From Gelidibacter mesophilus DSM 14095 (GTDB taxonomy: Bacteria; Bacteroidota; Bacteroidia; Flavobacteriales; Flavobacteriaceae), in NCBI RefSeq assembly GCF_000423005.1, contig NZ_AUHD01000001.1:62001-126000 (forward strand): a stretch of DNA of 64,000 nucleotides, given 5' to 3'. The position numbers were made by a program, and so were the translations under genes. Each line of letters starts with the position of its first letter. Within the stretch, counting starts at the first letter, position 1. Below are positions 9,253-19,097 of this stretch, in pieces. The notes below the pieces were generated by a model that saw only the letters and a program-made list of their open reading frames with translations, searched no databases and was not told the DNA's origin.

Positions 9253-10746
9253 ATGAAAATCAACTACAAAATCATCATTTATTTTTTTGGACTGCTGCTT
9301 CTTTTTAATGGTGGCTTTATGCTGTTGGCAACTCTAGTCAGTTTCCTTTATAAAGATGGCGTTACTTTGGAGCTTTTTATCTCTGGTTTGGCAGTGCTGT
9401 TAATAGGTGTTTTTTTAATGCTATCTACAAAAAACCACAGCAAAGAGATGAATAAGCGTGAAGGCTATATGGTAGTGGCCTTTGGATGGATTGTCATGGC
9501 GGTTTCTGGAGCTTTGCCGTATTTGGCAACAGAGGTGATTTCTAGCTTTACAAGTGCATTTTTTGAGACCATGTCTGGGTATACGACTACTGGGGCCACC
9601 ATATTAAATGATATTGAAATTGTTCCGAAAGGTGTTTTGTTTTGGAGAAGTACAACCCATTGGATTGGTGGCATGGGGATTATTGTTTTGGCGATAGCCA
9701 TCTTGCCATTACTTGGAATTGGAGGCATGCAGTTATTTGCCGCGGAAGCTCCAGGGCCTAGTGCCGATAAATTACATCCGCGTATTACAGATACTGCAAA
9801 ACGTTTATGGTTGATTTATTTTGGTTATACCGCCGCAGAAACTATTTTATTAAAGGTTGCTGGAATGTCCTTCTTTGATGCGATTAATCATTCTATGAGT
9901 ACCATATCCACGGGTGGGTTTTCAACAAAAAATGCGAGTGTCGCCTATTGGAATGACAATCCTACCATTCAATATATTATCATCATATTTATGTTTTTAG
10001 CTGGTTCCAATTTTGTGTTGAGCTATTATGCATTTAAAGGGCGTGTGCAAAAGGCCTTGAATGATGAGGAATTACGTTGGTACTTTAGGTTTGTCGTTTC
10101 GTTTACTGCAATTGCGGCATTGATTATTTATTTTAGGGCTGATTTATCGCTTTCTTCAATTGACCACCCCATGGTTTGGGGAAGAGCTGAAAGTGCCGTT
10201 AGGCACGCCTTGTTTCAGGTGTTAACTGTAATCACAACCACAGGTTTTATTAGTGCAGATTATACCTTATGGACGCCTTTTTTAGTAGTGCTTTTCTTCG
10301 GGCTGATGTTTTTAGGGGGGTCTGCAGGCAGTACCTCGGGTGGGGTAAAGGTTATGCGCCATTTGATATTGATAAAGAATGGTTTTTTAGAATTTAAACG
10401 TGCACTTCATCCCAATGCCGTATTACCTGTGCGCTATAATGCAAAGGCAATAACGGGGGTCATCGTTTACAATATCCTCGGTTTTTTTATTCTCTACATG
10501 ATTTCCTTTATAGTGGGCGCCTTGGTATTTTCAATGTTTGAGATTGACTTCCAGTCAGCTATCGGCTTATCAGCTTCAAGCTTGGGTAATATCGGTCCTG
10601 CCTTGGGTAATTTTGGTCCGGTGAACAACTATGCTGCGTTGCCGCCACTAGCGCAATGGTGGGCCTCTTTCCTGATGCTCATTGGGCGTTTGGAATTATT
10701 TACAGTGTTGATTTTATTGACGCCTTTCTTTTGGAGGAATAGGTGA
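9253..10746 (+). CDS. trkH: Trk potassium uptake channel TrkH
   Basis: This 497-residue integral membrane K+ translocating subunit of the SKT superfamily has four M1-P-M2 repeats. Selectivity-filter Gly segments are visible as MSGYTTTGATIL, MSTISTGGFST, VITTTGFISAD and SLGNIGPALG. It would take up K+ in complex with the TrkA rings encoded just upstream. The protein is close to full family length (E. coli TrkH 483). It probably shares a transcript with trkA. Confidence 0.96.
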   Translation: MKINYKIIIYFFGLLLLFNGGFMLLATLVSFLYKDGVTLELFISGLAVLLIGVFLMLSTKNHSKEMNKREGYMVVAFGWIVMAVSGALPYLATEVISSFTSAFFETMSGYTTTGATILNDIEIVPKGVLFWRSTTHWIGGMGIIVLAIAILPLLGIGGMQLFAAEAPGPSADKLHPRITDTAKRLWLIYFGYTAAETILLKVAGMSFFDAINHSMSTISTGGFSTKNASVAYWNDNPTIQYIIIIFMFLAGSNFVLSYYAFKGRVQKALNDEELRWYFRFVVSFTAIAALIIYFRADLSLSSIDHPMVWGRAESAVRHALFQVLTVITTTGFISADYTLWTPFLVVLFFGLMFLGGSAGSTSGGVKVMRHLILIKNGFLEFKRALHPNAVLPVRYNAKAITGVIVYNILGFFILYMISFIVGALVFSMFEIDFQSAIGLSASSLGNIGPALGNFGPVNNYAALPPLAQWWASFLMLIGRLELFTVLILLTPFFWRNR

Positions 10747-11116
10747 TTTCAAAATCTGAAATAACAAATTACTGGATAGTGGTTTACGCTTTCATTAAGG
10801 CATTTGGAAGAAAAATGATCATTATCTTACGATGTGCCTTTTCTACTAAATACATTTCTATCCACACTATCTCTATTAATTGTAATTTCCTGTTCTTCAA
10901 TTAAATGCGGGTAAAAGCGGATTTGTTATGGGGCATTTTTATAGTACAGGCTACTTTCAGGGGTTACCTTGATTTTTAAAACTGATGTGAATTAGAAATG
11001 TTGGGTAGATCTGATGTCAATCTTTAGAAAGCTTCTTTTGTTGAGCTGGATCTTTCATTTTATCTCTTCGAGATGACGTGTTGACTGTTTGAAAAAGAGC
11101 ATCTTAAAAAGCAAAA
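10747..11116. other. Intergenic region between convergent trkH and susD-like gene
   Basis: There is no gene-like frame here. A segment near 11041-11085 (CATTTTATCTC followed by TTCGAGATGACG) contains a GAGATGA/TATCTC inverted repeat and looks like a degraded dispersed repeat. I cannot support more than that. Confidence 0.4.
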
Positions 11117-11145
11117 ACCGTCTCGAACCTCGAGACGGTTTTTTT
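11117..11145. terminator. Bidirectional intrinsic terminator
   Basis: A perfect 9-bp GC-rich stem ACCGTCTCG/CGAGACGGT with a 5-nt loop (AACCT) is flanked by A5 on the left and T6 on the right. It lies between convergent trkH and the SusD gene and is a strong terminator on both strands. Confidence 0.85.
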
Positions 11146-11203
11146 ATAGCTATACAAGTTTTAAAATTGTCGAGCTATTCAATTTAGACTAACAAAAATA
11201 TCA

Positions 11204-12760
11204 TTATTCCCAACCTGGATTTTGCTGTGTAGCTAAAATTGGATTAGCGTCAATTTCTATTTGAGGAATTGGCCATAAAAATCTAGTATCGGTTCCAGGA
11301 ATTGCAGCTACGCCGTAAGGTCCTGTATAAGGTGTGCCCAAAACGTAAGCAGAAGCTGGAGGATTTCCATTATCTACTTTTGCAGGAATACCATCGATTG
11401 GTTGAAGATCATCACCTTGTAATCTGTGAATATCTGACCAACGTCTACCTTCCATTAAGAATTCAATTCTCCGTTCTTTTAAGATAGCACCAACTAATGC
11501 AGCAGCAGTTGTAAATGAGGAAGATGTGTAGGCTTGAGCTGTAGGATTCTCTAATGATCGATTTCTCACTCGATTTAAAAGTTCTAGAGAGGCAGATAAA
11601 TCTGCTGGAGATTTTCGAGCTTGTGCTTCAGCCATGTTTAATAATACTTCAGCATATCTGATGATTGGTGAAGCATCCGTGTACGTCACACCGTCTCTGT
11701 ATTTTGCAGTATATTTTCTTCCGTCTACTGTAAACACCATTCCGTCTGGAGCATCAGCTTCATAAGTTTCCTTTCTTCGTTTGTCATCCACCAACCAACT
11801 TGGATCTCTCCAAATGATAGGGCTAATGGCAACCAAACGTCTTCTATTATATTGAGAAGCTAAAGCCGCATTCACGCCAGGGTTATTGGTGTCAGATTGT
11901 AATACTGAGAAGATAGATTCAGTGTTGCTGTAGCTATCGTCAAATACGCCATCTGGTTCTGCTGTTAAAGTGTAAGCGCCTGCAAGTTTAGTACCTTCGG
12001 TAATTACCTTGTTCCAATCTCTCATGTGTAAATATACACGTGTTTTAAAGGCAATAGCGGCATTTTTAGAAGCCTTGGTGAGCTGGGTGTTGGTAATGGT
12101 GTTTTCAGCATCATTTAAATCTGCTAAAACTTTTTGATAACACTCAGCAACAGTATTTCTGCCTTTTAACATTTCTGAATCAATTTCACTTTGGGTATCA
12201 ATGCCAACTTCTCTATAAGGAACTCCTGGATGAGATGCACCAGAAGAAAAATTATAAGGTCTTGCAAAATAAGTTAACAATTCAAAATGGGTAATGGCTC
12301 GTAAAAATTTAGCTTGCCCAATATAATCATTACCTACTTCTGCACTTATGATACCATTTTCAATGGCTTTTGTAACACCTTCAATAACGAGATTGGTTCT
12401 GTTGATCAGTCTGTAACCGTCCACCCAATAATATACGTTATTTGCAGTTGTACCATCATAAGTAGCGGTATAGGTCAATTGGTAGAAGGTGGCAGTGTTT
12501 ACTACATCTTCACCTCTATTGTCACCTTGTTGCACGAACGCAGCGCCCCAAATATAACCTCTTCCTGTACCGGTGTATTCTCCAATTGCGGCTGCATTGT
12601 ACATGCCATTAAGCGAACTTTCAATTAGTGAAGGAGAAGAAAAGGCATCATCAATAGAAATATTATTGATAGGGCTCAAGTCTAAAATAGCCTCTTCTGA
12701 ACATGAAACCATTCCGATTCCGATGACAGTTACTGCTAAAAATTTGAATATATTTTTCAT
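11204..12760 (-). CDS. SusD/RagB-family nutrient-binding lipoprotein
   Basis: This is a surface lipoprotein of the SusD family (518 residues from the chosen start), the glycan- or nutrient-capturing partner of the SusC transporter. The lipobox is in FLAVTVIGIGMVSCSEE. SusD features follow, including TPR-like helices, the YADASPI-type segment IRYAEVLLNMAEAQAR, and the C-terminal RRIEFLMEGRRWSDIHRL motif. The start is the ATG at 12760: an upstream in-frame ATG at 12784 would overlap the susC stop and add eight residues before the signal peptide. It lies 10 bp after SusC on the same strand. No carbohydrate-active enzyme flanks the pair, so its substrate is unknown. Confidence 0.95.
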   Translation of the reverse strand: MKNIFKFLAVTVIGIGMVSCSEEAILDLSPINNISIDDAFSSPSLIESSLNGMYNAAAIGEYTGTGRGYIWGAAFVQQGDNRGEDVVNTATFYQLTYTATYDGTTANNVYYWVDGYRLINRTNLVIEGVTKAIENGIISAEVGNDYIGQAKFLRAITHFELLTYFARPYNFSSGASHPGVPYREVGIDTQSEIDSEMLKGRNTVAECYQKVLADLNDAENTITNTQLTKASKNAAIAFKTRVYLHMRDWNKVITEGTKLAGAYTLTAEPDGVFDDSYSNTESIFSVLQSDTNNPGVNAALASQYNRRRLVAISPIIWRDPSWLVDDKRRKETYEADAPDGMVFTVDGRKYTAKYRDGVTYTDASPIIRYAEVLLNMAEAQARKSPADLSASLELLNRVRNRSLENPTAQAYTSSSFTTAAALVGAILKERRIEFLMEGRRWSDIHRLQGDDLQPIDGIPAKVDNGNPPASAYVLGTPYTGPYGVAAIPGTDTRFLWPIPQIEIDANPILATQQNPGWE

Positions 12761-12770
12761 CTTTTTAATA

Positions 12771-15700
12771 TTATAAATTAACATTTAATCCTACAGATAA
12801 AATTCTTGCTCTAGGAGTTCCATTTAGATCAACGCCGCCGGTTTCCATCTCAGGATTCAAACCATTATAATCTGTAATAGTTAATAGGTTTTGTCCTTGA
12901 ACAAATAATCTGATAGTGTCAACTTTAATTCTTTCAGTTAATGACTTTGGCATTTGATAGCCTAAAGTTAGGTTGTCCAAGCTAATAAAATCACCATCTT
13001 CCAAGAACCTTGAGGAGGCGCTACCTGTTAAATTGGTAAAAGTATTACTACTTGCCCATAATCTTGGTGTTACCCCATCTCCTGGGTTTTCTGGACTTTG
13101 CCATCTGCCTAAAATCTCTGTACTGTTGTTATTTAAGTTTTGGGTCACTAAATCTCTTCTGGTGGAATTGAAGATTTTGTTGCCACCACTAAAACGGAAC
13201 ATAAAACTTAAATCAAAATCACCATAAGTAAATCGATTGATAAGTGCACCATAGTATTTTGGTAATGAACTTCCTAAAATTACGCGGTCTGAACTCGCAC
13301 TTAACGTAGCGCTCTCTGAAAGATCAGAAGGATTGCTAGCATTAAATACACTATATTTTCCATTGGTGATATTTCCTTGAACTAATGACCCATCTGCTTT
13401 GTAATACACTGGATTCCCATTTGCAGGGTTAGATCCCCAATATTTAAACCCATAAATGGAGTTAATTGGTTCGCCTTCTCTAATGATTAAATTTTGGGCA
13501 ATATTCGCATCAGAAAATGTGCCACCCAAAATATCCTGTCCTTCAGGAATGCTCAAGACTTCATTTTTGTCTAAAGTAAGATTGGCTGTAATATTCCAAG
13601 AGAATTTATCATTTGAAATAGCTCTAAACTCTGCTCCAAATTCATAGCCTTTGTTGCTCATCGCACCGATATTCTTTTTGATTCGGTTGCCAGGAACACC
13701 TAAGGACGCAGGAAGTGGAACATCTAAGATTAAACCATCAATATCATTGTTATAGTAGTCAAGATTCAATCTCAATCTGTTGTTGAATAAGGCTACATCC
13801 AATCCAAAGTCAGTCTTTTTACTGGTTTCCCATAACAATTGGTCATTTCCAAATTGACTAAAGGTGATCCCGTTCAAATTCCCGTATTTTGAAGCAGAGG
13901 TTAATCCTAAGTATGGGTAACTCCCAATTTCAGTATTTCCAACTTCAGAGTAGGACCCTCTTAATTTAAATTCATTAATGGTATTTTTTAGATCACCCCA
14001 AAATCCTTCGTTAGCAATATTCCATCCAGCAGAATACCCTGTAAAGTTATTCCAACGATTGGCTTCACTTAACTTTGATATCCCATCACGTCGGATAGAG
14101 CCTTGAAGGAAATATTTTTGTTTGTAGTTATAGCTCAAACGGCCAACATAAGAAATGATGCCATTTTCAGTAATGCCACCACCAGAGGTTTGCGTTCCGT
14201 AGGCGTTGGTAACTAGATTTTGGTTATAAAATTCATCCAATAAATCTGTACCTGTTCCAAAAAATGACTGATTTTTGGCTTTTTGGTATTCTGCAACTAG
14301 TGTCACTCCTACATTATGTGCATCGTTGAATGATTTGTTATATGAGATAATATTTTGGATGTTCCACGTTAACAAATCACTACTGCTGTTTTGTAACCTT
14401 CCATTAGATCCTCTACCATCACCATGAACAGGATTCCAATATAAAAATCCAGAGGTTATTGGGTTGTCCGCACTTGCTTGAAATCTATAATTAAACCCAT
14501 CAAATAAATCCATAGACGCAAACGTGTTCACGATAGTTCTATTGATTTTTGATTGATAGACGTTCTTGTCTAAAACGTAAGCGATATTTGAAATATTATC
14601 TCCTACTGGATCAGTGTTATCCCATTGGCCCACAACACTGTTATCAGAAGATAAGTTATAGCCGGTTGGGTGCTCAGAATTGTATATAGGTGTATTTGGT
14701 AATTGTCTGGTGGCGTTAAAAATATTACCTGACAATGAGTTCATGCCCGTATTCAAACCATCATATTCAGTTCTTGTAATGGCAATGCTTCCACCCACGG
14801 TAAGCCATTTGTTCATTTTATGCTCGATGTTTGATCTCAAATTGAATCGTTCCAAGCTGTTTGATTTTGCAACACCTTGTTGGTTTGCATAGCCTATTGA
14901 GAAAAAATACTTTGTGCTTTCAGATCCACCGTTTAAAGAAAGGTTGTGATCTATTTGAAGAGCCCCAGAATTAAGTACTGCTTTTTGCCAATCTGTATTA
15001 TATTCATTGCCAATTGCCCAAGGAGCCTGTCCTCTGTTTGTACGTTTTTCATTAGCAATAAGTAAAAAATCAGGTGTTTCTAAAAGATCGAAAGTTTTGA
15101 TTGCGGAAGCAAAACCAGTCACGGTATTGTAGCTAACTTTCATAGTGCCGCGCTTTCCTTTCTTGGTGGTAATTAAGATAACACCATTGGCTGCTCTTGA
15201 ACCATAAATTGCTGTTGCGGCCCCATCTTTTAAGATCTCATAAGATTCAATGTCATTTGGGTTAATGTCTCCTAATCCATTTGAAGAGGCATAACCTCCT
15301 ATGTCGCCAGAATAAATAGGCATTCCATCAACTACTACAAGTGGGGAGGTTCCAGAACCAATTGAGGCAATACCTCTAATTCTAATTCTTGGGGCTTCTC
15401 CAATAATTCCATTATTTGAGGTTACTTGCACACCAGCAGCTCTACCAGCTAATTGAGATTCAAAACTTGGAGTTACCAAACCTTGAATGTCAGATCCGGA
15501 GATGCTAGAGATGGCGCCAGTGACCTCTGATTTTTTTTGTACTCCGTAACCTACGACTACGATTTCATCTAAAACAGAAGCATCTTCGGCCATGGCAACA
15601 TTAATGATGTTGGAAGCACCTACTGTTTGTTCTTGGGTTTTTAGTCCCACGTAAGTGAATGATAAAATATCACCCGTTTTTGCATTAATGGCATACTTAC

Positions 15701-15875
15701 CGTCAAAATCCGTTTGAGTTCCAGTCGCTGTTCCTTTTACTAGAATATTGACTCCAGCTAAAGATATCCCAGATTCATCAGAAACTGTTCCTGAAATGGA
15801 TTTTTGTTGCGCAAATGTCATTTGTGCAATTAACACTATACAAAGTGTTAGAATTAAACTAAATTTTGTTTTCAT
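12771..15875 (-). CDS. SusC/RagA-family TonB-linked outer membrane transporter
   Basis: This 1034-residue TonB-dependent outer-membrane transporter has a signal peptide (residues 1-22, ending FAQ). A CarboxypepD_reg-like domain (about 25-100, ISGTVSDESGISLAGVNILVKG) comes next, then a plug domain with the SusC-specific segment around DGMPI and IESYEILKDGAATAIYGSRAANGVI, and a large barrel to the C-terminus. It forms a lidded importer with the SusD gene that follows 10 bp later. The promoter should lie in the 780 bp upstream gap. Without neighbouring hydrolases or a sensor, neither polysaccharide nor peptide import can be preferred. Confidence 0.96.
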   Translation of the reverse strand: MKTKFSLILTLCIVLIAQMTFAQQKSISGTVSDESGISLAGVNILVKGTATGTQTDFDGKYAINAKTGDILSFTYVGLKTQEQTVGASNIINVAMAEDASVLDEIVVVGYGVQKKSEVTGAISSISGSDIQGLVTPSFESQLAGRAAGVQVTSNNGIIGEAPRIRIRGIASIGSGTSPLVVVDGMPIYSGDIGGYASSNGLGDINPNDIESYEILKDGAATAIYGSRAANGVILITTKKGKRGTMKVSYNTVTGFASAIKTFDLLETPDFLLIANEKRTNRGQAPWAIGNEYNTDWQKAVLNSGALQIDHNLSLNGGSESTKYFFSIGYANQQGVAKSNSLERFNLRSNIEHKMNKWLTVGGSIAITRTEYDGLNTGMNSLSGNIFNATRQLPNTPIYNSEHPTGYNLSSDNSVVGQWDNTDPVGDNISNIAYVLDKNVYQSKINRTIVNTFASMDLFDGFNYRFQASADNPITSGFLYWNPVHGDGRGSNGRLQNSSSDLLTWNIQNIISYNKSFNDAHNVGVTLVAEYQKAKNQSFFGTGTDLLDEFYNQNLVTNAYGTQTSGGGITENGIISYVGRLSYNYKQKYFLQGSIRRDGISKLSEANRWNNFTGYSAGWNIANEGFWGDLKNTINEFKLRGSYSEVGNTEIGSYPYLGLTSASKYGNLNGITFSQFGNDQLLWETSKKTDFGLDVALFNNRLRLNLDYYNNDIDGLILDVPLPASLGVPGNRIKKNIGAMSNKGYEFGAEFRAISNDKFSWNITANLTLDKNEVLSIPEGQDILGGTFSDANIAQNLIIREGEPINSIYGFKYWGSNPANGNPVYYKADGSLVQGNITNGKYSVFNASNPSDLSESATLSASSDRVILGSSLPKYYGALINRFTYGDFDLSFMFRFSGGNKIFNSTRRDLVTQNLNNNSTEILGRWQSPENPGDGVTPRLWASSNTFTNLTGSASSRFLEDGDFISLDNLTLGYQMPKSLTERIKVDTIRLFVQGQNLLTITDYNGLNPEMETGGVDLNGTPRARILSVGLNVNL

Positions 15876-16596
15876 TTATGAAATGGTTAGAATTATGCCA
15901 GCAAATGAAGCCAAAATATTTATATGAAACAATACTTTATGTTAAATAACCATAATATTAACAAAAATAATGTTAAAATTGCTCTTATGGAATATTTGTT
16001 ATATGGTATTCTGGTTGTTCAACATGCTGAATATTAGTTGTTTGTATAATATTATAAATGAATTTAACAGATTTAAAAATTATCAAATTCTCTTATATTT
16101 TGATCCCAATGTGTCTGCTAAGAGTAACATTAACTGAAGATTGTGGCCGTAATTGACTTTTTGTCCTACTTATTTTTTTAAAGCTTCAGTTGAGCCTTCG
16201 GAGTTTGTTCAAAAATGATTTTTATTAGGGAATAATTATGGTTAATTTATTCAGGCATAACATTATAGAAATGTCAGTATTTGGGATACAACTGGGATAT
16301 TCAATTTTGTGTAAAATGATGTTAAAAAATTAATTCTAAAACATACGGTTGGCGCATATTTTAAAATGAAAATAAGGAGAGTAGGCTGTATTAAAATTGG
16401 AGTAGATATAAGCCAAACAATTATTGGAAAAAATAATAGAGTTAACTCGTTTTTTTATAGGGCGAGCAAAATCTAATACGCATCATTTACTCTTAATAGG
16501 ATGTAGTGTTAAAAAAAAATATCATAAAATAGATACGATGATAGCGTTGAGTCATTCTCATTTAAGAAATGAATTTCATGGTGAGTCTAACACCTA
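15876..16596. other. AT-rich intergenic region upstream of susC-like gene
   Basis: These ~720 bp are very AT-rich with no supported gene. They should hold the SusC/SusD promoter on the minus strand, but I found no good TAnnTTTG box close to the start codon. A 36-codon + frame starting near 16364 reads IKIGVDISQTIIG, faintly like the start of a ROK/actin-fold kinase, but it stops quickly and is not called. Confidence 0.5.
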
Positions 16597-16638
16597 AAAA
16601 CCAAAAAGCCACGCGATTAAAGTGGCTTATATGGTTTT
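16597..16638 (-). terminator. Intrinsic terminator of the aminotransferase gene
   Basis: AGCCAC (16607-16612) pairs with GTGGCT (16622-16627), and an outer AAAACCA/TGGTTTT pair surrounds it. On the minus strand a U-rich run follows the inner stem. It lies 18 bp beyond the aminotransferase stop codon. Confidence 0.6.
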
Positions 16639-16655
16639 AAAAAAAAGAGTGAGTT

Positions 16656-17840
16656 TTAAGAAACCGCAATTTTTATACGTGTTAGGGCTTCTTTTATCTG
16701 GTCTTGAGATGCTGCATAAGAAATTCTAATGCAATCTGGATTTCCAAACGCACCGCCATCAACTGTGGCCACGAGTGCTTCTTCAAGCAGGAATAATGAG
16801 AAATCAGATGCGTTATTTATTGTCTTTCCTTTTAGGGTCTTACCAAAATAATAGGACACATTTGGGAAAACATAAAATGCACCTTCAGGAATATTCGTTT
16901 TAAATCCTTCAATGTCGTTTAGTAAATCAAGCACCAAATCACGACGAATTTTAAATTCATCAATCATAAACTGTACTCGCGATGGCGGTTCAATTAGAGC
17001 TGTAATAACCGCACGTTGGGCGATGGAATTCGCACCACTTGTAATCTGTCCTTGCATTTTGTTGCAAGCCCGTGCTATTTTTTCAGGACCTCCAATATAA
17101 CCAATACGCCAACCAGTCATGGCAAAGGCTTTTGAAACACCATTTACAGTAACCGTCCGTTCATACATATCTTCAAACTCCGCCATACTTGAATGCTCGC
17201 CTGAAAAATTGATATGCTCATAAATCTCATCAGAAACCACGATGATATTCGGGTGTTTTTGCAACACATCTGCTAAAGCGCGTAGTTCCTCTTTACTGTA
17301 TACAGAACCGCTTGGGTTGCAAGGTGAACTGTACCAAAGCATTTTGGTATTAGGTGTAATGGCAGCTTCCAGTTGCTCTGGTGTCATTTTAAAGTCGGTT
17401 GCGATTGTGGTCGGTACTTCAACCGGTACGCCGTCATTGAGCTTCACTAAATCGGCGTAGCTCACCCAATAGGGGCAAGGTAAGATGACTTCATCACCTT
17501 TGTTGATTAATACAGCGGCGAGATTAGCAAGTGATTGCTTAGCGCCTGTTGATACCACTATTTGACTATGAGTGTACTTTAAACTATTGTCACGTTTGAA
17601 TTTATTGATAATCGCATCTTTTAATTCTACGTACCCGTCAACCGGGGTGTACGAACTATAGTTGTCATGGATGGCCTGTATGGCGGCATCTTTTATATAG
17701 TCTGGTGTGTTAAAGTCTGGTTCGCCTAAGCTCAACCCGATGATGTCTTTTCCTTCTGCCCGTAATTCTCTGGCTTTAGCAGCCATGGCTAAGGTAGCAG
17801 AAGTAGACATGTTTACAATTCTATCTGAAAGTAAGTTCAT
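16656..17840 (-). CDS. PLP-dependent aminotransferase, aspartate aminotransferase type
   Basis: This 394-residue class I (subgroup I-gamma) aminotransferase probably interconverts aspartate/oxaloacetate with glutamate/2-oxoglutarate. Visible features are the N-terminal GLSLGEPDFNTP substrate loop, YSSPCNPSGSVYS with the Asn contacting PLP, VVSDEIYEHINF with the Asp for the pyridine nitrogen, and the SKAFAMTGWRIGY motif with the catalytic Lys. The Arg of CIRISYAAS near the C-terminus binds the substrate carboxylate. The desaturase gene sits 10 bp upstream on the same strand, so the two probably share a transcript without an obvious metabolic link. Other amino donors are possible. Confidence 0.92.
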   Translation of the reverse strand: MNLLSDRIVNMSTSATLAMAAKARELRAEGKDIIGLSLGEPDFNTPDYIKDAAIQAIHDNYSSYTPVDGYVELKDAIINKFKRDNSLKYTHSQIVVSTGAKQSLANLAAVLINKGDEVILPCPYWVSYADLVKLNDGVPVEVPTTIATDFKMTPEQLEAAITPNTKMLWYSSPCNPSGSVYSKEELRALADVLQKHPNIIVVSDEIYEHINFSGEHSSMAEFEDMYERTVTVNGVSKAFAMTGWRIGYIGGPEKIARACNKMQGQITSGANSIAQRAVITALIEPPSRVQFMIDEFKIRRDLVLDLLNDIEGFKTNIPEGAFYVFPNVSYYFGKTLKGKTINNASDFSLFLLEEALVATVDGGAFGNPDCIRISYAASQDQIKEALTRIKIAVS

Positions 17841-17850
17841 TTAATAATAA

Positions 17851-18951
17851 TTAAGCGTGAAGAGCAGGATTAAGTCCCATTTCTTTTAAATATCTGAAAT
17901 GTGCAGCAATTGCTTTGCGCGTGGTCGCGTATTCTTTATATGGCAAGTTGAATTCTAAAGCAGTCTCCTTGACGATTTTTGAGATTTTAGAATAATGAAT
18001 GTGGCTAATGTGAGGAAAAATATGATGTTCTACCTGATGGTTTAATCCGCCAGTGAACCAATTTATAATTTTACTATTTGTACCAAAATTAACTGTGGTA
18101 TTTAATTGATGAATGGCCCACGTGTTTTTCATTGTTCCATTTTCTGCGGGTAATGGCATTTCAGCGTCTTCCATAACATGTGCCAATTGAAATACAACAC
18201 TCAAAATAAGGCCGGCAACATAATGCATAACAAAAAAACCGATGAGCACTTTCCACCATGCAATATCTGTCAAAACCAAAGGTAAAACAATCCAAATGGA
18301 AACATATATAATTTTTGAAATCACCAATTTGCTCCATTCCGTTGCCGGATTAGGGAATTTGCCATAGGACAATTTACGTTTCATATAGCGCCTCATTTGC
18401 AAAAAATCAGTGGTTATAGCCCAGTTGATAGTCAATAAACCATATAACAAAACAGAATAATAATGCTGAAATCTATGGTGCTTCTGCCATTCTGAATGTC
18501 TTGAGAATCGTAAAATACGTCCGGCTTCCAAATCTTCATCATGTCCATGGATGTTCGTATAGGTATGATGAAGTACATTGTGCTGCACTTTCCAATTATA
18601 AACATTTCCTGCCAGAATATAGATGCTACTTCCCATGAGACGGTTAATCCATTCTTTATTCGAGAAAGCGCCGTGATTGCCATCATGCATCACATTCATG
18701 CCTACTCCTGCCATTCCAACGCCCATAACAATGGTTAGCAGCAACATGGACCAACCTGGTAAATCAAGAGTAAGGATTAAAAAATATGGCGTTAAAAATA
18801 AGGTAAACATCACTACAGTTTTCAACCATATTTTCCAGTTTCCTGTGCGCTTTATATTGTTATCTTTAAAGTAATCATTGACCCGTTTATTTAATGTTCT
18901 GAAAAATTTTGCAGAATCATTTCTCGAGAAGGATAGAGTTTGATGTGTCAT
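17851..18951 (-). CDS. Membrane fatty-acid (acyl-lipid/acyl-CoA) desaturase
   Basis: This 366-residue integral membrane di-iron desaturase would introduce a double bond into acyl chains, a common cold or membrane-fluidity function. All three histidine boxes are present: HDGNH (89-93), HNVLHH (124-129) and QVEHH (306-310). The Gln at the start of the third box puts it in the linoleoyl-CoA/front-end desaturase-like group rather than the stearoyl-CoA HxxHH group. There are four or so membrane helices (about 45-65, 68-88, 105-120, 205-245). No cytochrome b5 domain is fused. It sits directly upstream of the aminotransferase. Confidence 0.93.
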   Translation of the reverse strand: MTHQTLSFSRNDSAKFFRTLNKRVNDYFKDNNIKRTGNWKIWLKTVVMFTLFLTPYFLILTLDLPGWSMLLLTIVMGVGMAGVGMNVMHDGNHGAFSNKEWINRLMGSSIYILAGNVYNWKVQHNVLHHTYTNIHGHDEDLEAGRILRFSRHSEWQKHHRFQHYYSVLLYGLLTINWAITTDFLQMRRYMKRKLSYGKFPNPATEWSKLVISKIIYVSIWIVLPLVLTDIAWWKVLIGFFVMHYVAGLILSVVFQLAHVMEDAEMPLPAENGTMKNTWAIHQLNTTVNFGTNSKIINWFTGGLNHQVEHHIFPHISHIHYSKISKIVKETALEFNLPYKEYATTRKAIAAHFRYLKEMGLNPALHA

Positions 18952-19072
18952 CGATGTGTATTTATTAAGATAACTTCAAAAATCAAGCCACCATATTAAG
19001 ATGCTGCAAAGATAATCAATTAATGCCGCGAACTAGATAAGAATATGCTAAAAATATCCATATAAAAATGCT

Positions 19073-19080
19073 TATTTTTG
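19073..19080 (+). promoter_or_regulatory. Candidate -7 box upstream of rsmG
   Basis: TATTTTTG fits TAnnTTTG and ends 17 bp before the rsmG ATG, which would give a very short leader. I see no clear TTG at the -33 distance. Confidence 0.35.
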
Positions 19081-19097
19081 CTAAAAATTAGAGCAGA

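Noticed and set aside
12761-12784. Upstream ATG for the SusD gene at 12784
   Set aside because: It would overlap the SusC stop and put eight residues before a complete lipoprotein signal.
16364-16474. Short + frame with IKIGVDISQTIIG, like the start of a ROK/actin-fold kinase
   Set aside because: It stops after about 36 codons, the phosphate-loop glycines are lacking and no further kinase sequence follows in any frame.
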